From the NCBI GenBank assembly GCA_945860605.1, contig CAMAQL010000002.1, positions 1-64,000 on the forward strand: a DNA stretch of 64,000 bases, in the 5' to 3' direction. The stretch comes from Chitinophaga pinensis (GTDB lineage Bacteria > Bacteroidota > Bacteroidia > Chitinophagales > Chitinophagaceae). This document shows, one piece after another, positions 35,328 to 43,911 of this stretch (the stretch's first letter is position 1; each line of letters starts with the position of its first letter). The notes beneath the pieces are model-generated. The model saw nothing but the letters and a program-made list of their open reading frames with translations. It was not told where the DNA came from and ran no database searches. Position numbers and translations under genes: made by a program.

Positions 35328-35359
35328 ATTTGCTAGTCAACCTTTAATACCTAATTTTG
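35328..35359 (+). promoter_or_regulatory. Promoter of ubiX
   Basis: TTTG followed after 19 bases by TAATTTTG (35352-35359), a good -33/-7 pair. The box ends 10 bases before ATG, so the leader is only a few bases. Confidence 0.65.
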
Positions 35360-35369
35360 TTATTCTATT

Positions 35370-35936
35370 ATGTCAAACAAAATCATCATTGCTATTACAG
35401 GTGCCAGCGGAGCCATTTATGCCAAATGCTTATTGGACAGCTTAAAGCAAATCCCTTCTCAATATCAAGCAGTTGGTATCATTATGAGTGACAATGCAAA
35501 GACCGTTTGGGAAACCGAATTAGGCAATCAGGATTATCTAAATTATCCTTTTGACTTTTACCATAAAATGGACTTTAATGCCCCTTTTGCCTCTGGCTCT
35601 GCTCAATACAATATCATGTTTGTAGTCCCATGTAGCATGGGCACATTAGGAAGGATCGCATCTGGTGTAAGTGATGATTTAACGACTCGTGCTGCTGATG
35701 TGATTTTAAAAGAGCGCAGAAAATTAATTCTTGTCGCAAGAGAAACACCCTATAATTTGATTCATATTCGTAATATGGAAACAGTGACACTTGCAGGAGG
35801 AATCATCTGCCCAGCGACTCCTAGCTTTTATAGTGTTCCAAAAACTTTAGAGGAAGTAGCCATGACCGTGGTTGCAAGAATGATGGACCTGGCAGGCCTT
35901 GATATTAAAACTTATCGCTGGAGTACACCATCCTAA
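35370..35936 (+). CDS. ubiX: UbiX-family flavin prenyltransferase
   Basis: A 188-residue flavoprotein with the N-terminal Rossmann-like motif ITGASGAIYAKCLLDSL and conserved VPCSMGTLGRIASGVSDDL and ERRKLILVARETPYNLIHIRNM. UbiX makes prenylated FMN for UbiD-type decarboxylases. Bacteroidota generally make menaquinone, so its partner may be MqnL/UbiD-like or another decarboxylase; none is in this window. Own promoter; the stop is followed by the shared hairpin at 35995. Confidence 0.93.
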   Translation: MSNKIIIAITGASGAIYAKCLLDSLKQIPSQYQAVGIIMSDNAKTVWETELGNQDYLNYPFDFYHKMDFNAPFASGSAQYNIMFVVPCSMGTLGRIASGVSDDLTTRAADVILKERRKLILVARETPYNLIHIRNMETVTLAGGIICPATPSFYSVPKTLEEVAMTVVARMMDLAGLDIKTYRWSTPS

Positions 35937-35991
35937 ATTTAATTTTCTAATCTAGTAAGAATTTTGATTCAAAGATTCAACTAAATAATAC

Positions 35992-36023
35992 AAAAAGGCC
36001 CTGAATTTAAAACTCAGGGCCTT
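35992..36023 (-). terminator. Terminator of clpC (convergent with ubiX)
   Basis: AAGGCCCTGA (35995-36004) pairs with TCAGGGCCTT (36014-36023), a perfect 10-bp stem. The T run is on the minus strand, so it mainly serves clpC, with possible use by ubiX. Confidence 0.85.
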
Positions 36024-36050
36024 CCTATTTAAATGTTGAAAAGTTTAATC

Positions 36051-38621
36051 TTACTTAGGTTCCTTAGGTACTTTAGGCGCTTTTTCTTTTTCCTTTTTTT
36101 GCAAAGTAAAAACAAGCTTGCCATTTTCTTTATCTAAATCCCCTATTAAAGTATCCCCTTCTTTCACTGAGTGATTTAAAATCTCCTCGGCCAATGGATC
36201 TTCAATGTATTTTTGAATGGCTCTATGCAAAGGTCTTGCACCAAATTGAACATCATAGCCTTTATCAGCAATAAACTCTTTTGCAGCACTGGATAAAACT
36301 AAGTTTAATCCTAGGTTCACTAAACGTGCAAGCACTTGTTTCATGATGATGTCAATGATCAAATAAATATTGTCTTTGGTCAATGAATTAAATACCACCA
36401 CATCATCAATTCTATTTAAGAATTCTGGAGAGAAAGTACGTTTTAAAGCTTTCTCAATCACAGATCGGTTGTTCTCGTCTGTCTGCTCCATTCTTGTGGC
36501 TGTTGCAAAACCTACACCATCTCCAAAATCTTTTAATTGACGTGCACCAATATTAGAGGTCATGATGATTAGCGTATTCTTAAAATCAACTTTACGACCC
36601 AATCCATCTGTCAAAATGCCATCATCTAATACTTGTAATAAAATATTATAAATATCTGGATGTGCTTTTTCTATTTCATCTAATAAGATAACACAGTATG
36701 GTTTACGTCTTACCTTTTCTGTCAATTGTCCTCCCTCTTCGTAACCCACGTAGCCTGGAGGTGCGCCAATTAAACGAGAAACAGCAAATTTTTCCATATA
36801 CTCACTCATATCAATACGAATCAAAGATTCTTCCGAGTCAAACATGTTTCTTGCTAAAGCACGCGCTAATTCTGTTTTACCTACACCAGTTGGACCTAAG
36901 AAAATAAATGTACCAATTGGTTTTTTTGGATCTTTTAATCCAACTCTATTTCTTTGTATGGCCTTTACTACTTTACCAATAGCCTCTTCTTGTCCAATCA
37001 CTTGATCTCGCATGTCCTCGGACATCTTGCGTAATTTAGTGGTTTCTGCTTCTACCATACGCTTTACAGGTATGCCTGTCATCATACTTATCACTTCAGC
37101 AATATGTTCTTCGTTAATTGGGAATCTTTTATTCTTACTATCTTCTTCCCAATTTAATTTTGCTTTATCTAAGGCTTCACCTAATTTTTTCTCCGTGTCT
37201 CTTAAGTTTGCAGCTTCCTCAAAGCGTTGACTTTTCACCACCCTATTCTTCTCGTTCTTTACTTCTTCTATTTGCTTTTCTAATTCTACAATATCTTCTG
37301 GAACAGAAATATTTTTCAAATGCACTCTTGCGCCCACTTCATCCAATACATCAATTGCTTTATCTGGAAGTAAGCGATCTGTCATATAACGATCACTTAA
37401 CTTCACACAAGCCTCAATTGCTTCTTGATCATAGATTACACTATGATAGTCTTCGTATTTAGATTTGATATTGTTCAAAATAGTAATCGTATCTGCCACA
37501 CTAGGTGCTTCAATAATTACTTTTTGGAAACGACGATCCAGTGCACCATCTTTCTCAATATGCATTCTATACTCGTCTAATGTGGAAGCGCCAATACATT
37601 GCAATTCTCCTCTAGCCAAGGCAGGCTTAAAGATATTTGATGCATCTAATGAACCGCTTGCACCTCCTGCACCTACAATCGTATGAATCTCATCTATGAA
37701 TAAAATGACATCTCTGTTTTTCTCCAATTCGTTCATGATCGCTTTCATACGCTCTTCAAATTGACCACGGTATTTTGTACCGGCCACTAAAGCAGCTAAA
37801 TCTAAAGAGATCACTCTTTTATCAAATAAAACACGACTTACTTTTCGTTGTACAATTCTTAATGCAAGCCCTTCAACAATCGCAGTCTTACCCACACCAG
37901 GTTCACCAATTAAAATTGGATTGTTCTTTTTTCTACGACTTAAAATCTGACTCACTCTTTCTATCTCTGCATCCCTTCCAACAATTGGATCAAGCGCATC
38001 TTGCTCTGCTAATTTTGTGATGTCCCTACCAAAATTATCTAATACTGGTGTTTTAGATTTACTTGTCGAAGTAGGCTTTGATTTTGTGCCTCCTCCAAAA
38101 CCACCTTTACCTTTTTCGTCATCGAAATCATCATCCCCATCTTCTTGGTATTCTGAACTTGGATTTGAAGGCGCAGATGGTGCAGAACCTACCATCCCTA
38201 ATTCATTGTGGAATAAATCATAATCCACGTCAAATTGATTTAAAATTTGCGTAGCGATGTTTTCCTTATTCTTTAAAATACTTAATAATAAATGCTCCGT
38301 TTCAACCATTGGACTTTTCAAAGCTTTGGCTTCTAAAACAGTCACGCGAATGACTTTTTCAGCTTGCTTTGTCAAAGGAAGACTATTGATATTGGCAATA
38401 TTTTTACCAGACTTGTCCTTGACGGCTAGTTCAATTTCTTTTCTTAATTCCCCCAAATTAACATTCAGTTGCCTTAAGACTCTGATAGCAGTATTTTCCT
38501 GGTCACGGATCAACCCTAACATAAGGTGTTCCGCCCCAATAAAATCATTACCTAATCTTAATGCTTCTTCTCTGCTATAAGAGATGATTTCCTTAACTTG
38601 TGTTGAAAAATTGTTATCCAT
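36051..38621 (-). CDS. clpC: ClpC ATPase of the Clp protease
   Basis: An 856-residue AAA+ unfoldase. Two ClpN repeats (about 1-145), an acidic/Gly-rich linker (150-195), D1 with Walker A GEPGVGKT (239-246), a UVR motif (about 458-485), and D2 with Walker A GPTGVGKT (576-583). A VGF tripeptide in D2 (GDGVGFATA) fits the ClpP-docking loop, so it should feed ClpP; clpP is not here. The C-terminus is Lys/Glu-rich. It is divergent from the STAS-like gene with a 59-base gap. Confidence 0.95.
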   Translation of the reverse strand: MDNNFSTQVKEIISYSREEALRLGNDFIGAEHLMLGLIRDQENTAIRVLRQLNVNLGELRKEIELAVKDKSGKNIANINSLPLTKQAEKVIRVTVLEAKALKSPMVETEHLLLSILKNKENIATQILNQFDVDYDLFHNELGMVGSAPSAPSNPSSEYQEDGDDDFDDEKGKGGFGGGTKSKPTSTSKSKTPVLDNFGRDITKLAEQDALDPIVGRDAEIERVSQILSRRKKNNPILIGEPGVGKTAIVEGLALRIVQRKVSRVLFDKRVISLDLAALVAGTKYRGQFEERMKAIMNELEKNRDVILFIDEIHTIVGAGGASGSLDASNIFKPALARGELQCIGASTLDEYRMHIEKDGALDRRFQKVIIEAPSVADTITILNNIKSKYEDYHSVIYDQEAIEACVKLSDRYMTDRLLPDKAIDVLDEVGARVHLKNISVPEDIVELEKQIEEVKNEKNRVVKSQRFEEAANLRDTEKKLGEALDKAKLNWEEDSKNKRFPINEEHIAEVISMMTGIPVKRMVEAETTKLRKMSEDMRDQVIGQEEAIGKVVKAIQRNRVGLKDPKKPIGTFIFLGPTGVGKTELARALARNMFDSEESLIRIDMSEYMEKFAVSRLIGAPPGYVGYEEGGQLTEKVRRKPYCVILLDEIEKAHPDIYNILLQVLDDGILTDGLGRKVDFKNTLIIMTSNIGARQLKDFGDGVGFATATRMEQTDENNRSVIEKALKRTFSPEFLNRIDDVVVFNSLTKDNIYLIIDIIMKQVLARLVNLGLNLVLSSAAKEFIADKGYDVQFGARPLHRAIQKYIEDPLAEEILNHSVKEGDTLIGDLDKENGKLVFTLQKKEKEKAPKVPKEPK

Positions 38622-38680
38622 ATATTTTATTCGAGCTGTTATTTAGATTAACGAATAATTTTACCCTAAAGTATGTGATT

Positions 38681-39079
38681 ATGCACTATAAAATTGATAC
38701 AAAAGAGAAATTCACCGTTTTAAGCCTGCTCGACCCTAGACTTAGTTCAAATCTCGTGCCAGAATTGAGTGATTTGATCAAAAAATTAGGTTCTACAAGC
38801 CCAAAAAACATTGTGTTGAACCTTGAGCCCGTAAAAGACTGGGATTTAAGCATTATAGCGCTTTTAGCCCAGCATCAAGAAGTATTTTATGACAATAATA
38901 CCAGTTTTGTCCTTTGTTGCTTGTCAGATGACTTACAAAATGCCCTAGATTTGACTGAATTTGGCGAAGTGATGAACTTAACGCCTACTGAATCAGAAGC
39001 CTGGGATATCGTTCAAATGGAAGAAATTGAGCGTGAACTACTCGATAGTGACGATATGGAGTTTTCTACCCAAGAATAG
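38681..39079 (+). CDS. STAS-like domain protein
   Basis: About 132 residues from ATG 38681, chosen over 38600 because the upstream residues are hydrophobic, out of pattern, and run across the promoter zone (TAATTTTA at about 38655). The fold pattern (beta-rich start KFTVLSLLDPRLSSNLVPELSDLIKKL, then NIVLNLEPVKDWDLSIIALLAQHQ) fits a STAS domain, but the DSSG-type phospho-serine motif is replaced by DWDLSII. It may be a degenerate anti-anti-sigma homologue. It ends with an acidic tail and lies 27 bases before dnaG. Confidence 0.65.
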   Translation: MHYKIDTKEKFTVLSLLDPRLSSNLVPELSDLIKKLGSTSPKNIVLNLEPVKDWDLSIIALLAQHQEVFYDNNTSFVLCCLSDDLQNALDLTEFGEVMNLTPTESEAWDIVQMEEIERELLDSDDMEFSTQE

Positions 39080-39106
39080 TGTAAGATTTGTTAAATTCGC
39101 GCTCCT

Positions 39107-41035
39107 ATGATCACGCCTCAAACCATTCAACAAATTACCAGCCGAATTGACATCATTGATGTGGTGGGTGAATTTGTGAAATTGAAGAAAAGAGGTACCA
39201 ATTATTTAGGCAACTGCCCTTTTCACAACGAAAAATCTCCTTCCTTTACCGTCTCTCCTGCCAAAGAAATTTACAAATGTTTTGGCTGTGGCAAGAGTGG
39301 CAATACCATCACTTTTTTGATGGAACATGAAAAGTATAGTTATGTAGAAGCTTTAAGATGGTTGGCTGCGAGATACAATATTGAAATCGAAGAAACCGAG
39401 ACGAGTCCTGCGCAAAAGATCGCCCAGCAAACTGCAGATAGTTTATATGCGATCAATCATTTTGCAATGGACTTTTTTACGAAACAATACTGGGATACAG
39501 AAGCTGGCGAAACCATTGCACAGAGTTATATGCAGCATCGTGGTTTTTTACGTCCGATAGTAGAAAAATTTAAAATCGGATACAACCCTTCTGAACGAGA
39601 TAGTTTAGCAAAAGCATTGATTCAAAATCAATTCAATCCAGAACTATTTGCCAGAACTGGTTTAGTAGTGGAACGTGATGGCGTTTGGCAGGATAATTAT
39701 AGGGACCGCATCATCTTCCCAATACATAATACCACAGGAAAAATCATAGGTTTTGGTGCAAGACAAATTGCAAAGAATGACCGCTCTCCAAAATACATCA
39801 ATACGCCAGAGAACGAGATTTATGTTAAGAGTCGAATTCTTTACGGTTCTTATTTTGCAAGAACTGCTATTGATAAAGCCAATGAATGTTTATTGGTAGA
39901 AGGCTATACAGACGTGGTAAGCTTACACCAAGCAGGCATTGAAAATGTGGTAGCAAGTGGTGGTACCTCTTTGACGATTGACCAATTGAGATTGGTTAAA
40001 AAATATACACAAAACCTGACCATCATCTATGACGGTGATGCAGCAGGTGTCAAGGCCGCATTAAGAGGATTGGACATGGCATTAGAAGAAGGCTTGAATG
40101 TACAATTGGTTTTAATTCCAGACAACGAAGATCCAGATAGTTATGTCAATAAAGTGGGCGTGGATGCGTTCCGTGCATTTGTTCAATCTGCAAAGAAGGA
40201 TTTTATTTTATTCCAATTAGAAGTCCAATTAAAAGAAGTAGGTAACGACTTAAATAAAAAAAATAGTCTAGTCAATCAAATGGCAGAGACTTTAAGTAAG
40301 ATAAATAAGGCAGAAGATTTTACAAAATTACAAGAGTATGTAAGAAAATGTGCCGACATATTGCGTATTGACGAAACGGGATTGACCCAATTGGTCAATA
40401 AGTTTAAGCGTGACAAAATTGTCAAAGATGAAAAGAAAATGGCCTATGACGAAGCGGCCATTTTAATGCCCAATTTCCAGCAAACAACGCAGGACCTTGA
40501 TAATATTGACCTTGTTCTTGACAAAGATTTTTTACACGAAAAAAACTTAGTGCGTTTACTAATTGAATTTGGCAACGAAGTTTTAGCGGATGGCAGGATG
40601 GCATCCACTTGGATTGCAGAAGAATTAGAGTCCTTCCCTTTGGATAACCAAGACATGATACAATTGGTTAAAACTTATTTTGAATGGCAGGTCGCAGGTA
40701 AAATACCCAACAATAAAACACTGCAATACCATGAAGACCCACAGATACAACAATTGGTGATGGGACTTTTTGAGCCAGAACATGAGTTAAGTCTAAGATG
40801 GAATGAAAAATTAGGTCTCAAGAAGGCATTAGAGGAGGTCACTTTCCAACATCAAATTGAAGTGAGTTTATTGTACTATAAACTTAGAAAGATTAAAAAA
40901 ATGATCCGCCAGAATCAGGAAGACATGGAGAAAGTGAATGGTGAGGAGCAAATACAATTATTGCATATACATAAGCATCTTAAAGATGCAGAGCGCGAGT
41001 TAACCAAAATCATTGGAACTGTGATCTTTAAATAG
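39107..41035 (+). CDS. dnaG: DNA primase DnaG
   Basis: A 642-residue primase. The N-terminal zinc ribbon has Cys37, His40, Cys58 and Cys61 (CPFH and CFGC); the TOPRIM catalytic motifs are LLVEGYTDVVSLHQAGI and IIYDGDAAGVKAALRG; a helical C-terminal region would bind DnaB. It synthesises RNA primers at the replication fork. It follows the STAS-like gene closely; TAAATTCG (one mismatch) lies 7 bases before ATG. The 3' end has no obvious terminator hairpin. Confidence 0.95.
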   Translation: MITPQTIQQITSRIDIIDVVGEFVKLKKRGTNYLGNCPFHNEKSPSFTVSPAKEIYKCFGCGKSGNTITFLMEHEKYSYVEALRWLAARYNIEIEETETSPAQKIAQQTADSLYAINHFAMDFFTKQYWDTEAGETIAQSYMQHRGFLRPIVEKFKIGYNPSERDSLAKALIQNQFNPELFARTGLVVERDGVWQDNYRDRIIFPIHNTTGKIIGFGARQIAKNDRSPKYINTPENEIYVKSRILYGSYFARTAIDKANECLLVEGYTDVVSLHQAGIENVVASGGTSLTIDQLRLVKKYTQNLTIIYDGDAAGVKAALRGLDMALEEGLNVQLVLIPDNEDPDSYVNKVGVDAFRAFVQSAKKDFILFQLEVQLKEVGNDLNKKNSLVNQMAETLSKINKAEDFTKLQEYVRKCADILRIDETGLTQLVNKFKRDKIVKDEKKMAYDEAAILMPNFQQTTQDLDNIDLVLDKDFLHEKNLVRLLIEFGNEVLADGRMASTWIAEELESFPLDNQDMIQLVKTYFEWQVAGKIPNNKTLQYHEDPQIQQLVMGLFEPEHELSLRWNEKLGLKKALEEVTFQHQIEVSLLYYKLRKIKKMIRQNQEDMEKVNGEEQIQLLHIHKHLKDAERELTKIIGTVIFK

Positions 41036-41101
41036 ATGCGCTATTCATAAATAGATTCCCTATTCATAAAATTTATCTATTCTAGGAATGAAATTATTTT
41101 A

Positions 41102-41770
41102 TTATTTCTCGGAAGGATTTTGTTTGCCAGCAATCAACTTTTCTAAAGTGGCTTCTAAGCGCTTCTGCTTGGTTTCATCTTTTTTAGCTCCATTGATCCA
41201 ACTTAAATATTCCTTTTGATTGATAATTGAAAGAGATGTAAAGAACTCTCTCGCTTCCTCGTGTGATTGGAATAATTTTTCTACTTCAATTGGTAAAGCA
41301 ATCAATCTTTTATCAAAATCGTCAATCTCAATATTTGGAGATTTGAATCCAGCGAAGGCCCTATTTCTATTTGGGATCTGATCGTATTTTGTAAAACGCA
41401 ATGCCGTCCATACATGGTCTAAAGTCACTTGACGAATAGCCTCATATTCATTGTTGGCTAAAATTTCCCAGCTAGCATCTCTATTTAAATCAGAAACAAT
41501 CTTTGAACTTGTTTTAGGATAAGCAATCCATAATTTACTTTCATGCGTCAATGCAGAAAATACTTCTTTTAGGATATTGTTTAGTTGCAATTGGTTAATT
41601 GCGAAAATAAGTGCGAAATCAATTTTCCTTGTCTTTAATAAAGGAGTCAGATTCTTACAGTAATACAACTTTGCAAACTGCTTCTCTACACTTGATGGTA
41701 AACCTTGAATCAGTAAGTTTTTCTCATCCTTTAACTGTAATTTCTCCAAAATATTCTGACTGATCGACAT
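41102..41770 (-). CDS. Two-domain protein: DUF3052-like plus YdeI/OmdA-like C-terminus
   Basis: About 222 residues from ATG 41770; an earlier ATG at 41806 lies beyond a -7-like box (TAACTTTA, 41794-41801), so I prefer the shorter form. The N-terminal ~115 residues (KNLLIQGLPSSVEKQFAKLYY, ALTHESKLWIAYPKTSS) resemble DUF3052. The C-terminal ~90 residues (DFDKRLIALPIEVEKLFQ, REFFTSLSIINQKEYLSWINGAKKDETK) match the OmdA/YdeI bacteriocin-protection family. The molecular function is unknown. Confidence 0.75.
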   Translation of the reverse strand: MSISQNILEKLQLKDEKNLLIQGLPSSVEKQFAKLYYCKNLTPLLKTRKIDFALIFAINQLQLNNILKEVFSALTHESKLWIAYPKTSSKIVSDLNRDASWEILANNEYEAIRQVTLDHVWTALRFTKYDQIPNRNRAFAGFKSPNIEIDDFDKRLIALPIEVEKLFQSHEEAREFFTSLSIINQKEYLSWINGAKKDETKQKRLEATLEKLIAGKQNPSEK

Positions 41771-41897
41771 AAATGTTAGGATTTTAAGGATTGTAAAGTT
41801 AAGCAATTATGACTAGTTGCAAATAGTAAATTGAATAAATCTTTATAATACATTGATAACCAATTGAAAATAAAATATTTACCCAATCTTAATCTGG

Positions 41898-42527
41898 CTA
41901 TTTTCTATCTTTTTTGAACAATGGAGCCTTGTTCTCTTTTCCATTGATCAATCTCCCAATGTTCTTTTGATGGGTTATCACTAACAATAAAGCTACAATG
42001 ATGGCAAATATTCTGTAGGATGTTTCCTTTTCATTGTATATAAACAGAATCAATATCATAAAAACGACACCTGCAAGTATAGAACTCAAGGAAACAAATC
42101 TGGTTGTAAACAAAGTAATCAAAAACACAATAATGCAGATGAGCGCCACAATCGGCTGAATAGCCAATGCCATCCCTAAAATAGTCGCCACACCTTTGCC
42201 ACCTTTAAAATCTGACCAAATAGGAAAAATATGACCAACAACTGCAGCCAAACCTAAAACAATCATGAAATTGGTTCTAGCCAACTCGTTTTGTAAATAA
42301 AAGGGCATCAATATATATAAAGAGGTAGCAATCACGCCCTTAGTAATATCCGCCGTCATAACAAAAGTCCCCCACTTAGACCCTAAGACTCTAAATGTAT
42401 TGGTTGCCCCCGGATTTCCACTACCATATTCGCGAATATCAATGCCAAAAACAGTTCTGCTTACCCAAATGGATGTAGGGATGGACCCTATAAGGTAAGC
42501 AAGTAAAATAAGCATCATTTCGTTCAT
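41898..42527 (-). CDS. plsY: Glycerol-3-phosphate acyltransferase PlsY
   Basis: A 209-residue inner-membrane enzyme that moves acyl groups from acyl phosphate to glycerol-3-phosphate, the first step of phospholipid synthesis. The motif GSGNPGATNTFRVLG and FKGGKGVAT are both present, with five or more helices. The promoter box TATATTTG is at 42548-42555. It follows prmA on the same strand after 88 bases. Confidence 0.95.
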   Translation of the reverse strand: MNEMMLILLAYLIGSIPTSIWVSRTVFGIDIREYGSGNPGATNTFRVLGSKWGTFVMTADITKGVIATSLYILMPFYLQNELARTNFMIVLGLAAVVGHIFPIWSDFKGGKGVATILGMALAIQPIVALICIIVFLITLFTTRFVSLSSILAGVVFMILILFIYNEKETSYRIFAIIVALLLVITHQKNIGRLINGKENKAPLFKKDRK

Positions 42528-42547
42528 GAAAACATGTTTGGGGTAGG

Positions 42548-42555
42548 CAAATATA
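42548..42555 (-). promoter_or_regulatory. -7 box of plsY
   Basis: TATATTTG on the minus strand, 20 bases before the ATG at 42527. Confidence 0.6.
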
Positions 42556-42615
42556 CGATCAATAAAAATAATGCCTGTTAGCGATATAGTAAATACTCGA
42601 TACTAGGGTTCGAAA

Positions 42616-43506
42616 CTACCGATTGAATAAGAGACTAACCCATCCATCTAGGGGTTGGGCTTCTTGGAATATCCAAGATTTTGAACCCGCCAATTCAATC
42701 ATATCTAATTGATCCTCAATTAATAACCCACTCAATACCAAAATTCCACCTGGTTTGCTGGTGAGGGTTAATTCCTCCATATTGGCTTCTATAATATGCC
42801 TATTGACATTGGCTAAAACAATATCATATTGGTCTTTTTGCAAGGCAGATGCCACTTTTTCAATCGTAATTACTTTGGATGCGTTGTTTTGAATATTCTC
42901 TAATGCATTTTCTATGCACCAGTCATCATTGTCCACTGCGTGCACTTTTTTAGCACCTAATTTTTCGGCAAGGATGGCGAGAATGCCTGTTCCTGTGCCA
43001 AAATCATAGACCGTTTTGCCTTTAAAATCTAGCCTTTGCATCAACTGCATCACCGAAAATGTGGTGGGATGATGCCCTGTACCAAAACTCATTTTGGGCG
43101 TAATCTTAATATCATACTCCACTGCAGGCTCAAAATCTGGATGAAAATGCGCCCTGATTCCAACAAAGTCACCCACCCTAACAGGATCAAAATTAGACTC
43201 CCAAATGGCATTCCAATTTTGTTCTTTAATAACTGATTTAGAATAAGTTAAATGATATTGATTGAATATAATATCTAATTCATTTTGTACTGATTCAGCT
43301 TCAAATTGATCTGCCAGCATAAAGGTTTTGCAATGCCCAGCACCTATGCCTAATCTGCCTGATAAGTCCACGCCATCATTCCTACCTTCCTCCAGTGCCT
43401 CTTCATTGAAGCCTTCAAAGCCAAGTTCAGATAGTTCAGCCACCAGCAGTTCAAACTGATCCTGATTGCTAAAGTCGAAGGCTATTTGGATGTATTCTTT
43501 GGACAT
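42616..43506 (-). CDS. prmA: Ribosomal protein L11 methyltransferase PrmA
   Basis: A 296-residue SAM-dependent methyltransferase. Motif I is YDFGTGTGILAIL, preceded by FGTGHHPTT and followed by KVHAVDNDDWCIENALENI and VLANVNRHII (the NPP-like position reads ANVN). It trimethylates L11. The nearest upstream -7 box is about 340 bases away at 43846-43853, with three hairpin repeats in between, so either the leader is very long or a promoter was missed. Confidence 0.92.
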   Translation of the reverse strand: MSKEYIQIAFDFSNQDQFELLVAELSELGFEGFNEEALEEGRNDGVDLSGRLGIGAGHCKTFMLADQFEAESVQNELDIIFNQYHLTYSKSVIKEQNWNAIWESNFDPVRVGDFVGIRAHFHPDFEPAVEYDIKITPKMSFGTGHHPTTFSVMQLMQRLDFKGKTVYDFGTGTGILAILAEKLGAKKVHAVDNDDWCIENALENIQNNASKVITIEKVASALQKDQYDIVLANVNRHIIEANMEELTLTSKPGGILVLSGLLIEDQLDMIELAGSKSWIFQEAQPLDGWVSLLFNR

Positions 43507-43559
43507 ATGTTTGTTTATCTAATGTATGATTGACTTTTGAATTGTAACTGTACTTATAA

Positions 43560-43633
43560 AGTATAAAGATAGTACCCCGAAGCCGATTTCGGTTCCTTCC
43601 GCATGAGGATGAGGGGTAGCTATCTTTTATACT
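43560..43633. repeat. Intergenic hairpin element A (first of a repeated pair)
   Basis: Arms AGTATAAAGATAG (43560-43572) and CTATCTTTTATACT (to 43633) pair, continued by TACCCC/GGGGTA. The centre has a small hairpin CCGA-TT-TCGG and GAGGATGAGGGG before the right arm. Bases 43577-43633 recur almost unchanged at 43658-43714. Confidence 0.75.
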
Positions 43634-43657
43634 CATAATTATTAAAAATTACTTATC

Positions 43658-43714
43658 CCAAATCCGATTTCGGTTCCTTCCGTATGAGGATGAGGGATAG
43701 CTATCTTTTATACT
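43658..43714. repeat. Intergenic repeat B, a 57-bp direct copy of part of element A
   Basis: 43658-43714 repeats 43577-43633 with about six substitutions, at an offset of 81 bases. TATCCC/GGGATA flanks the centre as TACCCC/GGGGTA does in element A, so the stem pairing is kept while the bases change. The outer left arm of A is missing here. Confidence 0.8.
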
Positions 43715-43744
43715 TATTACAATTCATTTACTGATTATATATTT

Positions 43745-43821
43745 TATTGGAGTAAATACTATTCCGTAGCGATCGTTCGAGCTTGCGAGCGAGAGCCAAG
43801 GGATAGGAATTTATTCCAATA
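43745..43821. repeat. Intergenic hairpin element C
   Basis: TATTGGAGTAAAT (left arm) pairs over 13 bp with ATTTATTCCAATA (right arm, ending 43821), then CTATTCC pairs with GGATAG. The centre holds GCT-TGCG-AGC and GCGAGAGCCAAGGGATAG; compare GCT-TTCG-AGC and GCGAGGATAG in element D at 29224. Confidence 0.75.
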
Positions 43822-43845
43822 TTTTTTAAGTAGCGTCTTTCACTG

Positions 43846-43853
43846 CAAAGTTA
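43846..43853 (-). promoter_or_regulatory. -7-like box upstream of the repeat cluster
   Basis: TAACTTTG on the minus strand just after the pnp terminator. It would start a transcript running through elements C, B and A into prmA. No TTTG lies at the right distance upstream, so confidence is limited. Confidence 0.4.
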
Positions 43854-43854
43854 G

Positions 43855-43891
43855 CTACAAAAAAAATGCCCAGCGATTAGCGGGGCATTTT
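43855..43891 (-). terminator. Terminator of pnp
   Basis: AAAATGCCC (43863-43871) pairs with GGGCATTTT (43883-43891), a 9-bp stem; on the minus strand it is followed by a run of T. Confidence 0.9.
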
Positions 43892-43911
43892 ATATTTAAA
43901 ATATCTGAATT

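Larger units (their letters stand above)
43507..43911. other. 405-base gap between pnp and prmA, filled by repeats
   Basis: No credible gene lies here. The gap holds hairpin elements A, B and C, one minus-strand -7 box (TAACTTTG, 43846-43853) and the pnp terminator. It is the longest stretch of this window with no gene and no RNA gene. Confidence 0.8.

Noticed and set aside
36051-38621. Several ORFs of 70-115 codons opposite clpC
   Set aside because: Low-complexity composition, no promoter or terminator, fully inside a well-conserved gene.
42600-42625. GGGTTCGAAACTACC resembling a tRNA T-arm
   Set aside because: No acceptor, D or anticodon stems can be formed around it.
43577-43714. Two repeats with a 24-base spacer that look like a minimal CRISPR array
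   Set aside because: Only two copies, the repeat is 57 bases with long arms, the spacer is AT-rich intergenic sequence, and no cas gene is in the window.
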